Assembly: GCF_006716745.1 (NCBI RefSeq)
Contig: NZ_VFPP01000001.1
Coordinates: 1,178,001 to 1,242,000, forward strand
From: Saccharothrix saharensis
GTDB taxonomy: Bacteria; Actinomycetota; Actinomycetes; Mycobacteriales; Pseudonocardiaceae
Length of the DNA: 64,000 bases
Reading direction: 5' to 3'
This document shows, in pieces, positions 1-8,742 of the stretch. How positions within the stretch are numbered: position 1 is the stretch's first letter; the number at the start of each line of letters is the position of its first letter. The notes under the pieces were generated by a model, which ran no database searches, had not been told where the DNA came from, and saw only the letters and a program-made list of their open reading frames with translations. A program made the position numbers and the translations under genes.

Positions 1-3000
1 GCACCGTCACGGCTCTTCTTCAGCAGGCCCTTGGGCAGGTCCAGGCGCGTGGTGGTGCCGTTGAACGACGCCGCGGTGCCGGTCGCGCCCGCCACCGCGC
101 CTGCCGTGCCGAGCGTCGCGTTCACGTACGTGCCCGCGTCCTCGCCCAGGTTGGCCGACACCTCGCTGCCCGCAGCCGTGCCCTGCGCCTCGCCCAGCCG
201 CCAGTACGACTCCGGCAGCGAGTCCAGCACCGCGCTGCGGTAGTGCGAGCCGGTGCTGTAGGCGTACTTCGTGCACAGGCCGCCGGGCGCGCACGCCTGG
301 GTCAACGTGTCCCCGGTGTAGGCGTAGGTCCACGTGGTGTTCGCGTCGGTGGTCACGGCCGTGATGTGCCCACCGGTCCAGGTGAACCGCAGCGATCGGC
401 CGGCGGTGTTGCTCTGGCTGTTGGACACCTGCGCCTTGGCCAGCTTGCCGTCCGCCGCGTTGTAGGTCAGCACCACCGACCGGCCCGCGCTGTCGGTGGT
501 GCGGCTGAGCAGGCCGCCCGCGGTGAACAGGTGCACGGTGCCCGACCGGTCCGCGAGCTTCCAGCCGCCCGACTCCTGGGTCAACGCCGCCACCCGACCC
601 GAGGGCGGGGCGTAGGACCCGTCGGGGTTGCGGCCGAACCGCACCGCCTGGCCGTCCGCGAAGGTCACCACGACGTTGCCCGTGCCGTCGTCGTCCGGGG
701 TCAGGCGCATGTCGTACCGGCTGGTCCAGCCCGCGCCGAACACGCCGTCCCGGCGCGGGTCGAGGCTGTTGTACGTGCGGACCACGGACAGCTCGGGTCC
801 GACGGTGGCCACGGTGGCGTCCACGGCGACGTTCGACACGCCACCGGTCCGCGGTTCGAACTCGCGCTCGTCCGACGCGGCCGCCGACCGCGACGCCAGC
901 TCCGGCTGCGGCACGTCCGCGTCCAACCCGGACTGCGGTGAGGCCACCTCGTTGCCCGCGTCCCGGACGACCACCCGCCACAGGTAGCTCCGGCCCCAGA
1001 ACAGCTTCCCGTCCGGGACCGTCCACTGCGGACTCGGCTGGAAGCCGGAGGTGAAGCACAGGTTCGGGTCGTCCGCCCGGCACACCTCGAAGTTGAAGCT
1101 CATCGACGCCCCGGGCGGCGCGTCGATGTCCAGCGCGCGACCCCACAGCAGTGGCGTCAGGGTCGGTGTGCGGTAGCCGTTGGGCGGGTGCAGCTCCTGC
1201 ACCACCGGCGCGAGGTCGATCACGTCCAGCGCCAGCCGCGCCGGCGGCACCTGGTGGTCGGTGAACACCACGCCGCCGGTGCGGACCATCGTGAAGTCCA
1301 GGAAGTACGACCCCGGCGGCAGCGCCTTCACCGTCGCGTCGACGGTGACCTTCGCGCCCCGCGCCACCGCGCCGGGCAACGACGCGGCCCGCTGCTGGCC
1401 GACCGCCGCGCCGGTCTTCGCGTTGTACGCCCGGTAGGCCAGGTAGTAGTCCGCCGTCGACCACGCCTCCGCGCCCTTGTTGGTCACGGTGACCTTGACC
1501 TTGCCGTCCTGGTTCTGCAGCACGGGCGGGTTGGGCACCGGGTCGGGGATGGCGTACTCGGCGTTGTACGGGCTGTGCGTGACGAACAGCCGCGGCGGGT
1601 TCGCCGTGCCGGTGCCGGTGAGCCGCTTGCCGGACAACGGGTCGGACACGTCCGCCCGCAACGACAGGCCGTTGTTCGCCGCCGTGCCGTCCACCCAGCC
1701 CTGCACCAGCTTCGCGCCGGCACCGCCCAGGTCGAACACCTCGGCCGCGGTCGGGCACCGCGACGACGCCTCCCCCGTCGCCACGAAGCCGTGCGCGAAC
1801 GACCGGCTCGCCAGCGAGGCGCCCACCGCAGGCCCGGGGTAGCTGTACGAGCCCGTGGCCGTCCACGCCTGCGACACCGGGTGCACCGTGACCGGGCGGG
1901 CCCGGCACGAGGTGGCGTCGAAGCCCACCACCTGGAGCTGCGCGCCGAAGACGACGTGGTGGCGCAGGCGGTCGACCAGGCTGCCGAACCGCACGTACGA
2001 GGCAGCCGACACGCCGGCCACCTGCCCGACCCGCAGTTCCGAGCCGCCCGCCACCGACGTCGACCCGCGCACCGACATGGCCGCGTCCGCCGCGCCCTGG
2101 TCCACCGGCAGCGACACCGTCGGGTCGACCTCCACCGGGTACACCCGGGCCGGGTCGTCCAGCCAAGCCCGGTCCGGCTCGACCTGCAGCACGCCGTCCA
2201 CCAGCGCGTAGGTCACCTTGCGGGACACCGCGCCCGCCGCGTCCACCATGTCGCCGGGCGGCACCACGGCGTGCACGGTGTCACCGTCGACCAGCACGAG
2301 CGTCTGGCCGTCCAGCTCCGCCCGGAGGTTCGTCAGGGTCAGCGGGAAGGCGAACGTGCGCGTGGCCCCGGCGTCCTTGAGGACCAGGGTCTCCTTCAAC
2401 CCGCCCGGTCGCGCCTGGAGCAGCAGGTCCACGCCGGGACGTGCGTCGGGGTAGCGGACCCGGTCGCCCTCGGCCCGGCCGGGGTGCGCGGAGGCGTCGG
2501 CCAGGCGGTAGCCGAACGCGTGCCGGTCGTCCAGCTCGACCCGGTGCTCACCGTCCGCGTGCGCCGCCAGCGCCAGTCCGACCGCGTTGGTCGTGTTCCG
2601 CCAGCCGTCGTCGGTCCTGGTCAGCGTCGTGTCGATGGGTTCGAACGCGCCGTCGCGGGTCCGGTAGTTGACGGGGGCGGCGGAGAACTCGGTGGTCTCG
2701 GTGCCGTCGGCGTTGGCGTACACCCGTTCGTGCGGACCTCGCGCGTCCTCGCGCTCACGGCTCGTCGCCCGGTCGAACCCGGTCCGCGCGGCGGTCGGCC
2801 CGACGCTCACCGAGGCCGTGTTGACCGGTGGCGGCGGCGCCTGCACGCGCGGGTGCAGGCTCCGGTGCGACGGCGGCAACGTCCGGTTGACCACGCCCGG
2901 CTCCAGGTGCGGCTGCCCGGCCGCCGAACCCCACCGCTGTTCCGGCGCGGCGGTCGCGCGCGTCGGGAACACCTGGCCGGGCGGCGCCGCCACGTCACCC

Positions 3001-3068
3001 GCCGCTGAACCGGCCAGCAGCAGCGCCACCAGCGCGAACACGGACGCACGGACTCGGTTCCGCCTCAC
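1..3068 (-). CDS. secreted RHS/YD-repeat-type protein, C-terminus beyond window
   Basis: About 1,022 codons are visible, from a GTG at 3066-3068 behind a GGGGGAGG ribosome site, to the window edge where the frame is still open. Residues 1-25 form a signal peptide (MRRNRVRASVFALVALLLAG). A long DNRLRE-like region follows, then beta-sandwich modules with NKGAEAW and PVVQELHPP segments. Next comes a DUF6531-like block (EREFEPRTGGVSNVAVD, VVRTYNSLDPRRDGVFGAGW) that normally opens RHS repeats, then YD-like strands, and at the edge a LamG-like start (LPESYWRLGEAQG). Such proteins are large cell-surface or secreted filaments, often polymorphic toxins with a variable toxic C-terminus. The decisive C-terminal part, and any immunity gene, lie outside the window. 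Family assignment is firm; a toxin role is inference. Confidence 0.8.
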   Translation of the reverse strand, partial: MRRNRVRASVFALVALLLAGSAAGDVAAPPGQVFPTRATAAPEQRWGSAAGQPHLEPGVVNRTLPPSHRSLHPRVQAPPPPVNTASVSVGPTAARTGFDRATSREREDARGPHERVYANADGTETTEFSAAPVNYRTRDGAFEPIDTTLTRTDDGWRNTTNAVGLALAAHADGEHRVELDDRHAFGYRLADASAHPGRAEGDRVRYPDARPGVDLLLQARPGGLKETLVLKDAGATRTFAFPLTLTNLRAELDGQTLVLVDGDTVHAVVPPGDMVDAAGAVSRKVTYALVDGVLQVEPDRAWLDDPARVYPVEVDPTVSLPVDQGAADAAMSVRGSTSVAGGSELRVGQVAGVSAASYVRFGSLVDRLRHHVVFGAQLQVVGFDATSCRARPVTVHPVSQAWTATGSYSYPGPAVGASLASRSFAHGFVATGEASSRCPTAAEVFDLGGAGAKLVQGWVDGTAANNGLSLRADVSDPLSGKRLTGTGTANPPRLFVTHSPYNAEYAIPDPVPNPPVLQNQDGKVKVTVTNKGAEAWSTADYYLAYRAYNAKTGAAVGQQRAASLPGAVARGAKVTVDATVKALPPGSYFLDFTMVRTGGVVFTDHQVPPARLALDVIDLAPVVQELHPPNGYRTPTLTPLLWGRALDIDAPPGASMSFNFEVCRADDPNLCFTSGFQPSPQWTVPDGKLFWGRSYLWRVVVRDAGNEVASPQSGLDADVPQPELASRSAAASDEREFEPRTGGVSNVAVDATVATVGPELSVVRTYNSLDPRRDGVFGAGWTSRYDMRLTPDDDGTGNVVVTFADGQAVRFGRNPDGSYAPPSGRVAALTQESGGWKLADRSGTVHLFTAGGLLSRTTDSAGRSVVLTYNAADGKLAKAQVSNSQSNTAGRSLRFTWTGGHITAVTTDANTTWTYAYTGDTLTQACAPGGLCTKYAYSTGSHYRSAVLDSLPESYWRLGEAQGTAAGSEVSANLGEDAGTYVNATLGTAGAVAGATGTAASFNGTTTRLDLPKGLLKKSRDG

Positions 3069-3200
3069 GGGCCCCTCCCCCTGCGGGCAGCCACCGCCGT
3101 ACACCGACCTCCGGTGTCCCCCCGGACTGCCCCAGGCCCGACGAGCGTACGAACGGGCTCTAACAACTCTCTAATCGAACGCGGTGCACAATCGGCGACC

Positions 3201-3800
3201 ATGAGCCCGGACGCACAGCGAGCAGCCGTGTTGGCGCTGCACTGGCAGGTCAACGTCATCAAGCCCGAGGGGTTCTTCGGACCCATGCTCGCCGAGCCGG
3301 TGGCCCGCAGCGGCGTCGTCGAGCGGGCGGCGCGCTTCCACGCGCGGGCGGGTGTGCCGGTGTTCTTCACCCGGTTCACCATCCCCGAGGGCGAGGGAGG
3401 GCTGGTGCGCAACACCGGGTTCATGCACGCGGTCGGCGAGGCGCAGCAGGCGTTCCGGCCGGACGCGCCCGGCGCGCGGTTGATCCCGGAGGTGACCGGC
3501 ACGGCGGGGACCGTGGTCGACAACCAGAAGCTCTCCGGCCTGGCCGGCAACGACCTGGCCGCCCGGCTGACCGACCAGGGCGTCGACACGCTCTTCCTGA
3601 CCGGCGTGGCCACCAACCTGACCGTCGAGCAGACCGCGCGCCACGCCACCGACCTGGGCTTCACCGTGCACGTCGTGCGCGACTGCGTGACGGCCGCCGA
3701 CGACGCCGCGCACACCGCCTCGCTGGCGAACCTGGACCTGACGACCGCCGGCTGCCTGACCGCCGAGGAGGCCCTGGTCCGGCTGCACGGGAGGTCGTGA
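3201..3800 (+). CDS. isochorismatase-fold (cysteine hydrolase superfamily) protein lacking the catalytic Cys
   Basis: 199 residues, the usual size for this alpha/beta fold. The family triad is Asp-Lys-Cys. Here the Lys is kept (VVDNQKLSG, K110), but the Cys position reads Thr (GVATNLTVEQTAR, T141) and the first Asp position reads His (LALHWQV). The loop GVATN...V..TAR..A..LGF is otherwise classical. The protein is therefore probably not a cysteine amidase; a non-nucleophilic hydrolase, as in true isochorismatases, or a lost activity are both possible. ATG 3201 is chosen because the family alignment begins there; an upstream in-frame ATG at 3114 would add residues with no family similarity. 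It stands alone, divergent from the RHS-type gene and converging within 6 bp on the ABC importer operon. Substrate unknown. Confidence 0.8.
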   Translation: MSPDAQRAAVLALHWQVNVIKPEGFFGPMLAEPVARSGVVERAARFHARAGVPVFFTRFTIPEGEGGLVRNTGFMHAVGEAQQAFRPDAPGARLIPEVTGTAGTVVDNQKLSGLAGNDLAARLTDQGVDTLFLTGVATNLTVEQTARHATDLGFTVHVVRDCVTAADDAAHTASLANLDLTTAGCLTAEEALVRLHGRS

Positions 3801-3806
3801 GCCCGG

Positions 3807-4778
3807 TCAGGCCGGCAGCGACACGAACCCCTCGCGGACCAGCCAGTCGCGCGCGACCGCGGCCGGGTCACGGCCCGCGACGTCCACCTCGGCGTTGAGG
3901 CCGCGGATGGTGTCGTTGTCGAGCCTCGCCACGATCGGCGCCAACACCCGCGCGACCTGCGGGTGCGCGGTGTGGAAGTCCTGGCGCAGCACGACCGCCG
4001 CGTTGTAGCGGGGGAAGAACCTCTTGTCGTCCTCCAGCACGACCAGGTCCAGCGCGACGATCCGGCCGTCCGTGGTGAACACCTCGCCGAAGTTGCACAG
4101 CCCGGTCGAGGTCGCGGTGTAGATCGTGCCGGTGCCGAACGTCTTGACCTCGACCGCGCCGGGGTCGAAGCCGTAGGCCGCCGCCACGCCCGGGAAGCCG
4201 TCGTCGCGGCTGACGAACTCGGTCTCCAGGCAGAACACGGCCTCCTGCGGCGCGCGGGCGATCAGGGCGGCCATGTCCGAGGTGGTGCGCAGGTCGTGGG
4301 TGCGGGCGAACTCGCGGGTGACGGCGAAGGCGTAGGTGTTGTCGATCGCCGAGTGGTCCAACCAGACCAGGCCGTTGCGGGCCAGGTCGGCGTCGCGGAC
4401 CGCCTCGTACTGGGCCCGCTCGTCCGGGATCGGATCGGTGTTGCCCAGGTAGCTGATCCACCCGGTGCCGGTGTAGTCCCAGGACAGGTCGATGTCACCG
4501 GTGAGCAGCGCCTGGCGGGAGCTGTTCGAGCCCTGGATGTTGGTCAGGTCGCGCACCTCGGCACCCGCCGCGACCAGGGCGACCTCGGCGAGGTAGCCCA
4601 GGACCTGGTTCTCGGTGAAGTCCTTGGAGCCCACCGCGATGTCCACCCCGGCCAGTTCGGGCACCGGCCGGATCGAACCGGGAGCCACCTCGAAGGGCAG
4701 CGCGAACGACGACTCCAGCCCGCAGCCGGACGTCAGCAGCACCACCGCCGCGACCACCAGCCGGGTGATCCGCCTCAT
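3807..4778 (-). CDS. glycine-betaine/choline-type ABC importer substrate-binding lipoprotein
   Basis: 323 residues. The signal peptide ends in a lipobox (LLTSGC, Cys19), so it is a membrane-anchored binding protein. The mature part opens with DIAVGSKDFTENQVLGYL, the hallmark of the OpuBC/OpuCC/ProX-OsmF group that binds betaine, choline or related quaternary amines. Further family blocks are QALLTGDIDLSWDYTGTGW, NTYAFAV and CNFGEVFTTDGRI. It is the last gene of a four-gene operon and its ATG overlaps the stop of the upstream permease (ATGA at 4775-4778). The ligand cannot be read from sequence: glycine betaine is the default, while ergothioneine-type importers (EgtU) use the same fold. Confidence 0.9.
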   Translation of the reverse strand: MRRITRLVVAAVVLLTSGCGLESSFALPFEVAPGSIRPVPELAGVDIAVGSKDFTENQVLGYLAEVALVAAGAEVRDLTNIQGSNSSRQALLTGDIDLSWDYTGTGWISYLGNTDPIPDERAQYEAVRDADLARNGLVWLDHSAIDNTYAFAVTREFARTHDLRTTSDMAALIARAPQEAVFCLETEFVSRDDGFPGVAAAYGFDPGAVEVKTFGTGTIYTATSTGLCNFGEVFTTDGRIVALDLVVLEDDKRFFPRYNAAVVLRQDFHTAHPQVARVLAPIVARLDNDTIRGLNAEVDVAGRDPAAVARDWLVREGFVSLPA

Positions 4779-5545
4779 CGCAGCCCCTTCGGTCCGAGGT
4801 AGGTCTCGACCAGGGCGCCGAGCCAGTCCACGAGCAGCGCGAGGCCGACCGCCAGCACGGCGCCGGTGACGAGCACCGGCGCCCGCGACAGCTTGTAGCC
4901 GGTGTCGATCAGCAGCCCGAGGCCGCCACCGTTGACGAACACCGCGAGGGTCGCGACGCCGACCGCGTGCACCAGCGCGGTGCGCAGCCCGGCCAGGATC
5001 AGCGGCACGGCCAGCGGCAGCTCGATGCGGCGCAGCACGGCGCCCGCGGACATGCCGATGCCCCGCCCGGCGTCGACCAGCGACGGGTCGACGCCCTGGA
5101 GCCCGACCACGGTGTTGCGCAGCACCGGCAGCAGCGCGTAGAAGGCGATCGGCAGCACCGCCGCCCACAGCCCTTCCCACCCCGACACCAGGAAGAACAG
5201 CACCAGGACGCCGATGGACGGCGACGCCTGGCCGATCGTGGCGATGCCGAGGAACAGCGGCGCGGCAGGTCGGGCCCACGGGCGCGTGAGCACGACGCCG
5301 AGCGGGACCGCCACCACGAGGACCAGCCCGGTCACGACCAGGCTGATCACCAGGTGGTCCCAGGTCGCGGCCACCAGGGCGGGCGCGTTGAGGCTCTGCC
5401 GCTCGATCGAGTCGAGGTCCCGGCCGAACGCCCACAGCAGCACGCCACCGACCAGCGCCACCACGACGGCCGGCTGGACCAGCAGGCGCAGCCGGTCGGC
5501 GCGACGCGCTGAGGCGGTGGGCGTCCGGACCGCCGCGGCCGTCAC
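4775..5545 (-). CDS. OpuC/ProW-type ABC importer permease
   Basis: 256 residues with about six membrane segments. The region around GIATIGQASPSIGVLVLF and the EAA-type loop (VDAGRGIGMSAGAVLRRIELPLAVP) are standard for binding-protein-dependent permeases of the OpuCB/OpuCD class. GTG 5543-5545 is chosen because it overlaps the stop of the ATPase gene (GTGA), indicating translational coupling. With the 6,644-7,294 gene it would form the heteromeric transmembrane pore; the two permeases flank the ATPase gene, the usual order in osmoprotectant operons. Confidence 0.9.
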   Translation of the reverse strand: MTAAAVRTPTASARRADRLRLLVQPAVVVALVGGVLLWAFGRDLDSIERQSLNAPALVAATWDHLVISLVVTGLVLVVAVPLGVVLTRPWARPAAPLFLGIATIGQASPSIGVLVLFFLVSGWEGLWAAVLPIAFYALLPVLRNTVVGLQGVDPSLVDAGRGIGMSAGAVLRRIELPLAVPLILAGLRTALVHAVGVATLAVFVNGGGLGLLIDTGYKLSRAPVLVTGAVLAVGLALLVDWLGALVETYLGPKGLR

Positions 5546-6654
5546 GCGTCCGCTTCCGCGTGGTCGTCGCGCAGCTTCTGCACGGTGCCGATCACGGCGT
5601 CCACCTCCACCAGCCCCACGTACTCGCCGCGCGCGCCGGTGACGACCGCCGCGCCGCCCTCCGTGAGGATGGCTTCCAGGGCGTCCTGCAGCGTCGACTG
5701 GAGCGACAACGTCGTGCCGACCGGCTGCGGTCGTCCGAGGTCCCGCTCGTGCACCCAGCTCACCGGCCGGTCCCGGGCGTCCAGCAGCAGCGCGTAGCGG
5801 TGCTCGGACGCGGCGAGCCGGCGGCCGACCTCGGCGGGCCGGTCGGTCACCGCCGCGGTCACCGCGTGGCTCAGCTCGACCTCGCGCACCCGGCGCAGCC
5901 TGAGCTGCTTGAGCGACGCACCCGAGCCGACGAACCCGGCGACCGTGTCGTCCGCCGGGTTGGCCAGGACCGCCTCGGGGGTGTCGTACTGCAGCACGCG
6001 CGACCGGGGGCCGAGCACGGCGATCCGGTCGCCGATCTTGACGGCCTCGTCGAAGTCGTGGGTGACGAACACGATCGTCTTGCGCAGCTCGGATTGCAAC
6101 CGCATCAGCTCGTCCTGCAGGTTGCCGCGGGTGATCGGGTCCACCGCGCCGAACGGCTCGTCCATCAGCAGCACGGGCGGGTCGGCGGCGAGCGCGCGGG
6201 CCACGCCGACGCGCTGCTGCTGGCCGCCGGAGAGCTGTCGGGGGTAGCGGTCGCGGAACTCGGCCGGGTCGAGCCCGACCAGGTCGAGCATCTCGTCGAC
6301 CCGGTCGGCCACCCTGGGACGTCGCCAGCCCAGCAGGCCGGGGACCGTCCCGACGTTCTGGCCCACCGTCAGGTGCGGGAACAGCCCCGCCTGCTGGATG
6401 GCGTACCCGATGCCGCGGCGCAGCTCGTCGGGGTCCAGCGACAGCGTGTCCACGCCGTCGATGGTGATGCGGCCCGAGGTCGGCTCGATCAACCGGTTGA
6501 TCATCCGCATCGTGGTGGTCTTGCCGCACCCGGAGGGGCCGACCAGCACCACCGTCTCCCCCGCCGGGACGGTCAGGCTGACCGACTCCACCGCGGGCGC
6601 CGCGACGCCGGGGTAGCGCTTGGTCACGTCGACGAGCCGGATCTCACTGGCCAC
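5542..6654 (-). CDS. OpuCA/ProV-type ABC importer ATPase with CBS-pair tail
   Basis: 370 residues. Walker A (GPSGCGKTT) lies at about 39-47, followed by the Q-loop, the LSGGQQQRVGVARAL signature, Walker B (VLLMDEPFGAVDP) and the switch His (FVTHDFDEA). A C-terminal region from about residue 250 to the end resembles two CBS motifs (RDRPVSWVHERDLG; ARGEYVGLVEVDAVIG), which in OpuA-type ATPases sense ionic strength or cyclic dinucleotides. GTG 6652-6654 starts 10 bp inside the upstream permease gene. It energises the importer with its two permeases and the lipoprotein receptor. Confidence 0.92.
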   Translation of the reverse strand: MASEIRLVDVTKRYPGVAAPAVESVSLTVPAGETVVLVGPSGCGKTTTMRMINRLIEPTSGRITIDGVDTLSLDPDELRRGIGYAIQQAGLFPHLTVGQNVGTVPGLLGWRRPRVADRVDEMLDLVGLDPAEFRDRYPRQLSGGQQQRVGVARALAADPPVLLMDEPFGAVDPITRGNLQDELMRLQSELRKTIVFVTHDFDEAVKIGDRIAVLGPRSRVLQYDTPEAVLANPADDTVAGFVGSGASLKQLRLRRVREVELSHAVTAAVTDRPAEVGRRLAASEHRYALLLDARDRPVSWVHERDLGRPQPVGTTLSLQSTLQDALEAILTEGGAAVVTGARGEYVGLVEVDAVIGTVQKLRDDHAEADA

Positions 6655-7294
6655 GGATCCCCCTGGAGACGGTGCAGCGGCCGATCAGCGCGAAGATCCC
6701 GTCCAGGACCAGCGCGAGGACGACGATGCCGAGCGTGCCGGCCACCGCCTGGTTGGTCGCGTTCGCGCTGCCCGCCCTGGTCAGCCCGGCGAAGATCTCC
6801 ACGCCCAGGCCGGGACCGCGGGCGTAGGCGGCGATCGCGGCGATGCCCATCAGCATCTGGGTGGCGACGCGGGTCCCGGTCAGGATCGCGGGCCAGGCCA
6901 GCTTCAGCTCCACCCTGGTCAGCACCCCCCACCGGCTCATCCCGACGCCGCGCGCCGCGTCGCGCACCGCCGGGTCGACACCGCCGAGACCCACGATCGT
7001 GTTGCGCACGACCGGCAGCAGGCCGTACAGCACGAGCGCAACCACGGTCGGCGGCACGCCCAGGCCCAGGACCGGGATGAGCAAGCCGAGCAGGGCGAAC
7101 GCCGGAATGGTGAGGATCGCGCTGGTCAACGCCGTCGCGGCGGTCGAGCCGAGCGGGCTGCGGTACACCGCGACCCCGATGCCCACCCCGATCACCGCCG
7201 CGATGGCCGCGCACTGCACCACCGCGCTGACGTGCAGGAGGGCTTCGACCAGCAGCCGGTGCCACCGGTCGGCCAGGAACTCCCCGAAGCTCAC
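6644..7294 (-). CDS. OpuC/ProW-type ABC importer permease, first gene of the operon
   Basis: 216 residues starting at GTG 7292-7294 behind a GGGGGCGGGG stretch. The longer frame running to 7414 has no permease similarity before VSFGEFLADRW. It has about five membrane helices with the permease loop VRDAARGVGMSRWGVLTRVELK and a TNQAVAGTLGIVVLALVLDG segment. Its stop lies inside the ATPase gene (10-bp overlap), so all four genes 7,294-3,807 are one tightly overlapping transcript: permease, ATPase, permease, binding lipoprotein. Confidence 0.88.
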   Translation of the reverse strand: MSFGEFLADRWHRLLVEALLHVSAVVQCAAIAAVIGVGIGVAVYRSPLGSTAATALTSAILTIPAFALLGLLIPVLGLGVPPTVVALVLYGLLPVVRNTIVGLGGVDPAVRDAARGVGMSRWGVLTRVELKLAWPAILTGTRVATQMLMGIAAIAAYARGPGLGVEIFAGLTRAGSANATNQAVAGTLGIVVLALVLDGIFALIGRCTVSRGIRGQ

Positions 7295-7656
7295 GACCCC
7301 GCCCCCGATCCGACGCGACCGACCATCCCTGTCCACAGAGGACGGATGACCTACCTCCTCGTCCGGGAACAACGGTCCGAACAGGACAGCGGTGCCGCGC
7401 CCCACCGCCATCATGCCGCAGCACCCCGCCCGCCCACCTGCCGATCACCTGACGATCACACCGGGCCGCGCTGCGCCCGCCGCCTTCGGCCGCGTCCGGC
7501 GGCGCCGCCCGCGCCACCCGTCCGGCGGCTTCCTCCTCATTCCGGCCTGCCGGACGCGGCGCAGCGGTAGCGTGCGGCACGGCGTGACAGAGGCAGGGGA
7601 GGCACAGCCATGCACCGATCACCAGCGACCCGCCGCACTGAACCGGACGTCGTGCC
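7295..7656. other. gene-free interval between divergent osmoprotectant operon and SGNH gene
   Basis: Must hold both divergent promoters. I see G+C-rich sequence with no convincing -35/-10 pair, repeat or small ORF that I can defend. The frames crossing it lack codon structure or recognisable motifs. Confidence 0.5.
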
Positions 7657-8379
7657 GTGAGCACGGGCAGGACCACTCGCCGCCGCCTGCTCACGGCGGG
7701 CGCGGTCGCGGTCGGTTCCACGTTGCTGACCGCGCCGAAGGCCTTCGCCGACGGCTACGGCTCCGGCGCGCTCGGTCCGTGGGAGAACTCGTCCAAGGCG
7801 ATCTCGACGCTCACCCAGATCAGGCCGGTGCTCGACACCGACGGGCTGTTCATGTTCGGCGACAGCATCTCCGTGCAGGACGGCTACTCCCTGGCCCAGC
7901 GGCTGCACGGCCGGACCGGTGACGTCATCGCCGTGCACAACTGGTCCGGCCGCCCCACCGCACCCGCCGTCGACGCGCTGGCGCAGTGGGCCCAGGCCTA
8001 CGGCCTGCCCGGCCGCATCCTGATGGCCACCGGGTCCAACGACATCTTCACGCCGCCGGTGTTCGCCGCCCAGGTGGAGCGCGTCATGGACGTCGTCGGC
8101 CCGGCCCGGAAGGTGTACTGGGTGAACGTCCAGGTCGCCCGCACCGCCCAGACCGCCGCCGTGCAGCTCGCCGACCAGCGCAACAGCGCGTGGATCAACC
8201 TCCAGCTCGCCGACGCCCAGCGCGCGCACCCGAACCTGCGCATCGTCCGCTGGGCGGAGTTCCTGGCCGCGAAGCCGACCCGGCTCACCGCGTACCTGCG
8301 CGACGGCGTGCACACCACCGAGCCGCTGGGCCAGGACGCCCGCAACGAGCTCATCGTGCAGGCGATCGAGGCGGGCTGA
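7657..8379 (+). CDS. Tat-exported SGNH/GDSL-like hydrolase
   Basis: 240 residues. The N-terminus TTRRRLLTAGAVAVGS is a twin-arginine signal and cleavage near TAPKAFAD is likely. The mature part carries SGNH-type blocks: GDSIS (nucleophile Ser, block I), ATGSNDIF (block III Asn) and DGVHTTEPLGQ (Asp-x-x-His dyad, block V). Block II Gly is less clear (HNWSGRPT). SGNH proteins are esterases, lipases or acyl hydrolases acting outside the cytoplasm here. The gene is monocistronic and converges on the LuxR gene with a palindrome that contains both stops. Substrate unknown. Confidence 0.8.
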   Translation: MSTGRTTRRRLLTAGAVAVGSTLLTAPKAFADGYGSGALGPWENSSKAISTLTQIRPVLDTDGLFMFGDSISVQDGYSLAQRLHGRTGDVIAVHNWSGRPTAPAVDALAQWAQAYGLPGRILMATGSNDIFTPPVFAAQVERVMDVVGPARKVYWVNVQVARTAQTAAVQLADQRNSAWINLQLADAQRAHPNLRIVRWAEFLAAKPTRLTAYLRDGVHTTEPLGQDARNELIVQAIEAG

Positions 8380-8392
8380 CCCGGCCGGGTCA
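8377..8392. terminator. bidirectional palindrome overlapping both stop codons
   Basis: TGACCCGG-CCGGGTCA is a perfect 16-bp palindrome. Its first three bases are the SGNH stop (TGA) and its last three (TCA) are the LuxR stop read on the other strand. It may act as a compact hairpin for both convergent genes. No T-tract, as usual at this G+C. Confidence 0.55.
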
Positions 8393-8644
8393 GGCGTCGA
8401 CCACCGCGGCGTGGCCGCGGGAGAGGACCTCCCTGGTCAGCTCCACGCGGCTGCGCACGCGCAGCTTGCCGAACACGCGGCGCAGGTGGGTGTCCACCGT
8501 GTGCGGGGAGATGGCCAACCGGCGGGCCACCGCGCGGTTGGTCAACCCCAGCACGACCAGCCCCGCCACCCGCGCCTCGGCGGGTGTCAGGCTGGTCCAG
8601 CCGCCGGTCGTGTCGGGTCTGGTCGATTCCCGCGTGTTCGACAT
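8390..8644 (-). CDS. small LuxR-type DNA-binding protein (HTH only)
   Basis: 84 residues, almost entirely a GerE/LuxR C-terminal helix-turn-helix: LTPAEARVAGLVVLGLTN, AVARRLAISPHTVDTHLRRV, FGKLRVRSR. There is no receiver, PAS or ATPase domain, so it is either a stand-alone regulator or the surviving DNA-binding part of a larger one. ATG 8642-8644 has a GGGGGA site 8 bp upstream. It lies next to the catabolic or tailoring genes at 8,743-13,220, but no direct evidence of targets is visible. Confidence 0.85.
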   Translation of the reverse strand: MSNTRESTRPDTTGGWTSLTPAEARVAGLVVLGLTNRAVARRLAISPHTVDTHLRRVFGKLRVRSRVELTREVLSRGHAAVVDA

Positions 8645-8742
8645 CCGAGTTCCCCCTGGTCACTGATGGCCTGCTGCCACTGTGTGCCGGGGCGGTCGGG
8701 CGGGTCAACGAACCCGCCGCGGAGTTCCTGACAACCGGCGGA

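Noticed and set aside
7..2166. A 719-residue minus-strand frame at the left edge
   Set aside because: It is Arg/Gly/Pro-rich shadow text. The real minus-strand gene is in another frame, with signal peptide and RHS motifs, and is open through the window edge.
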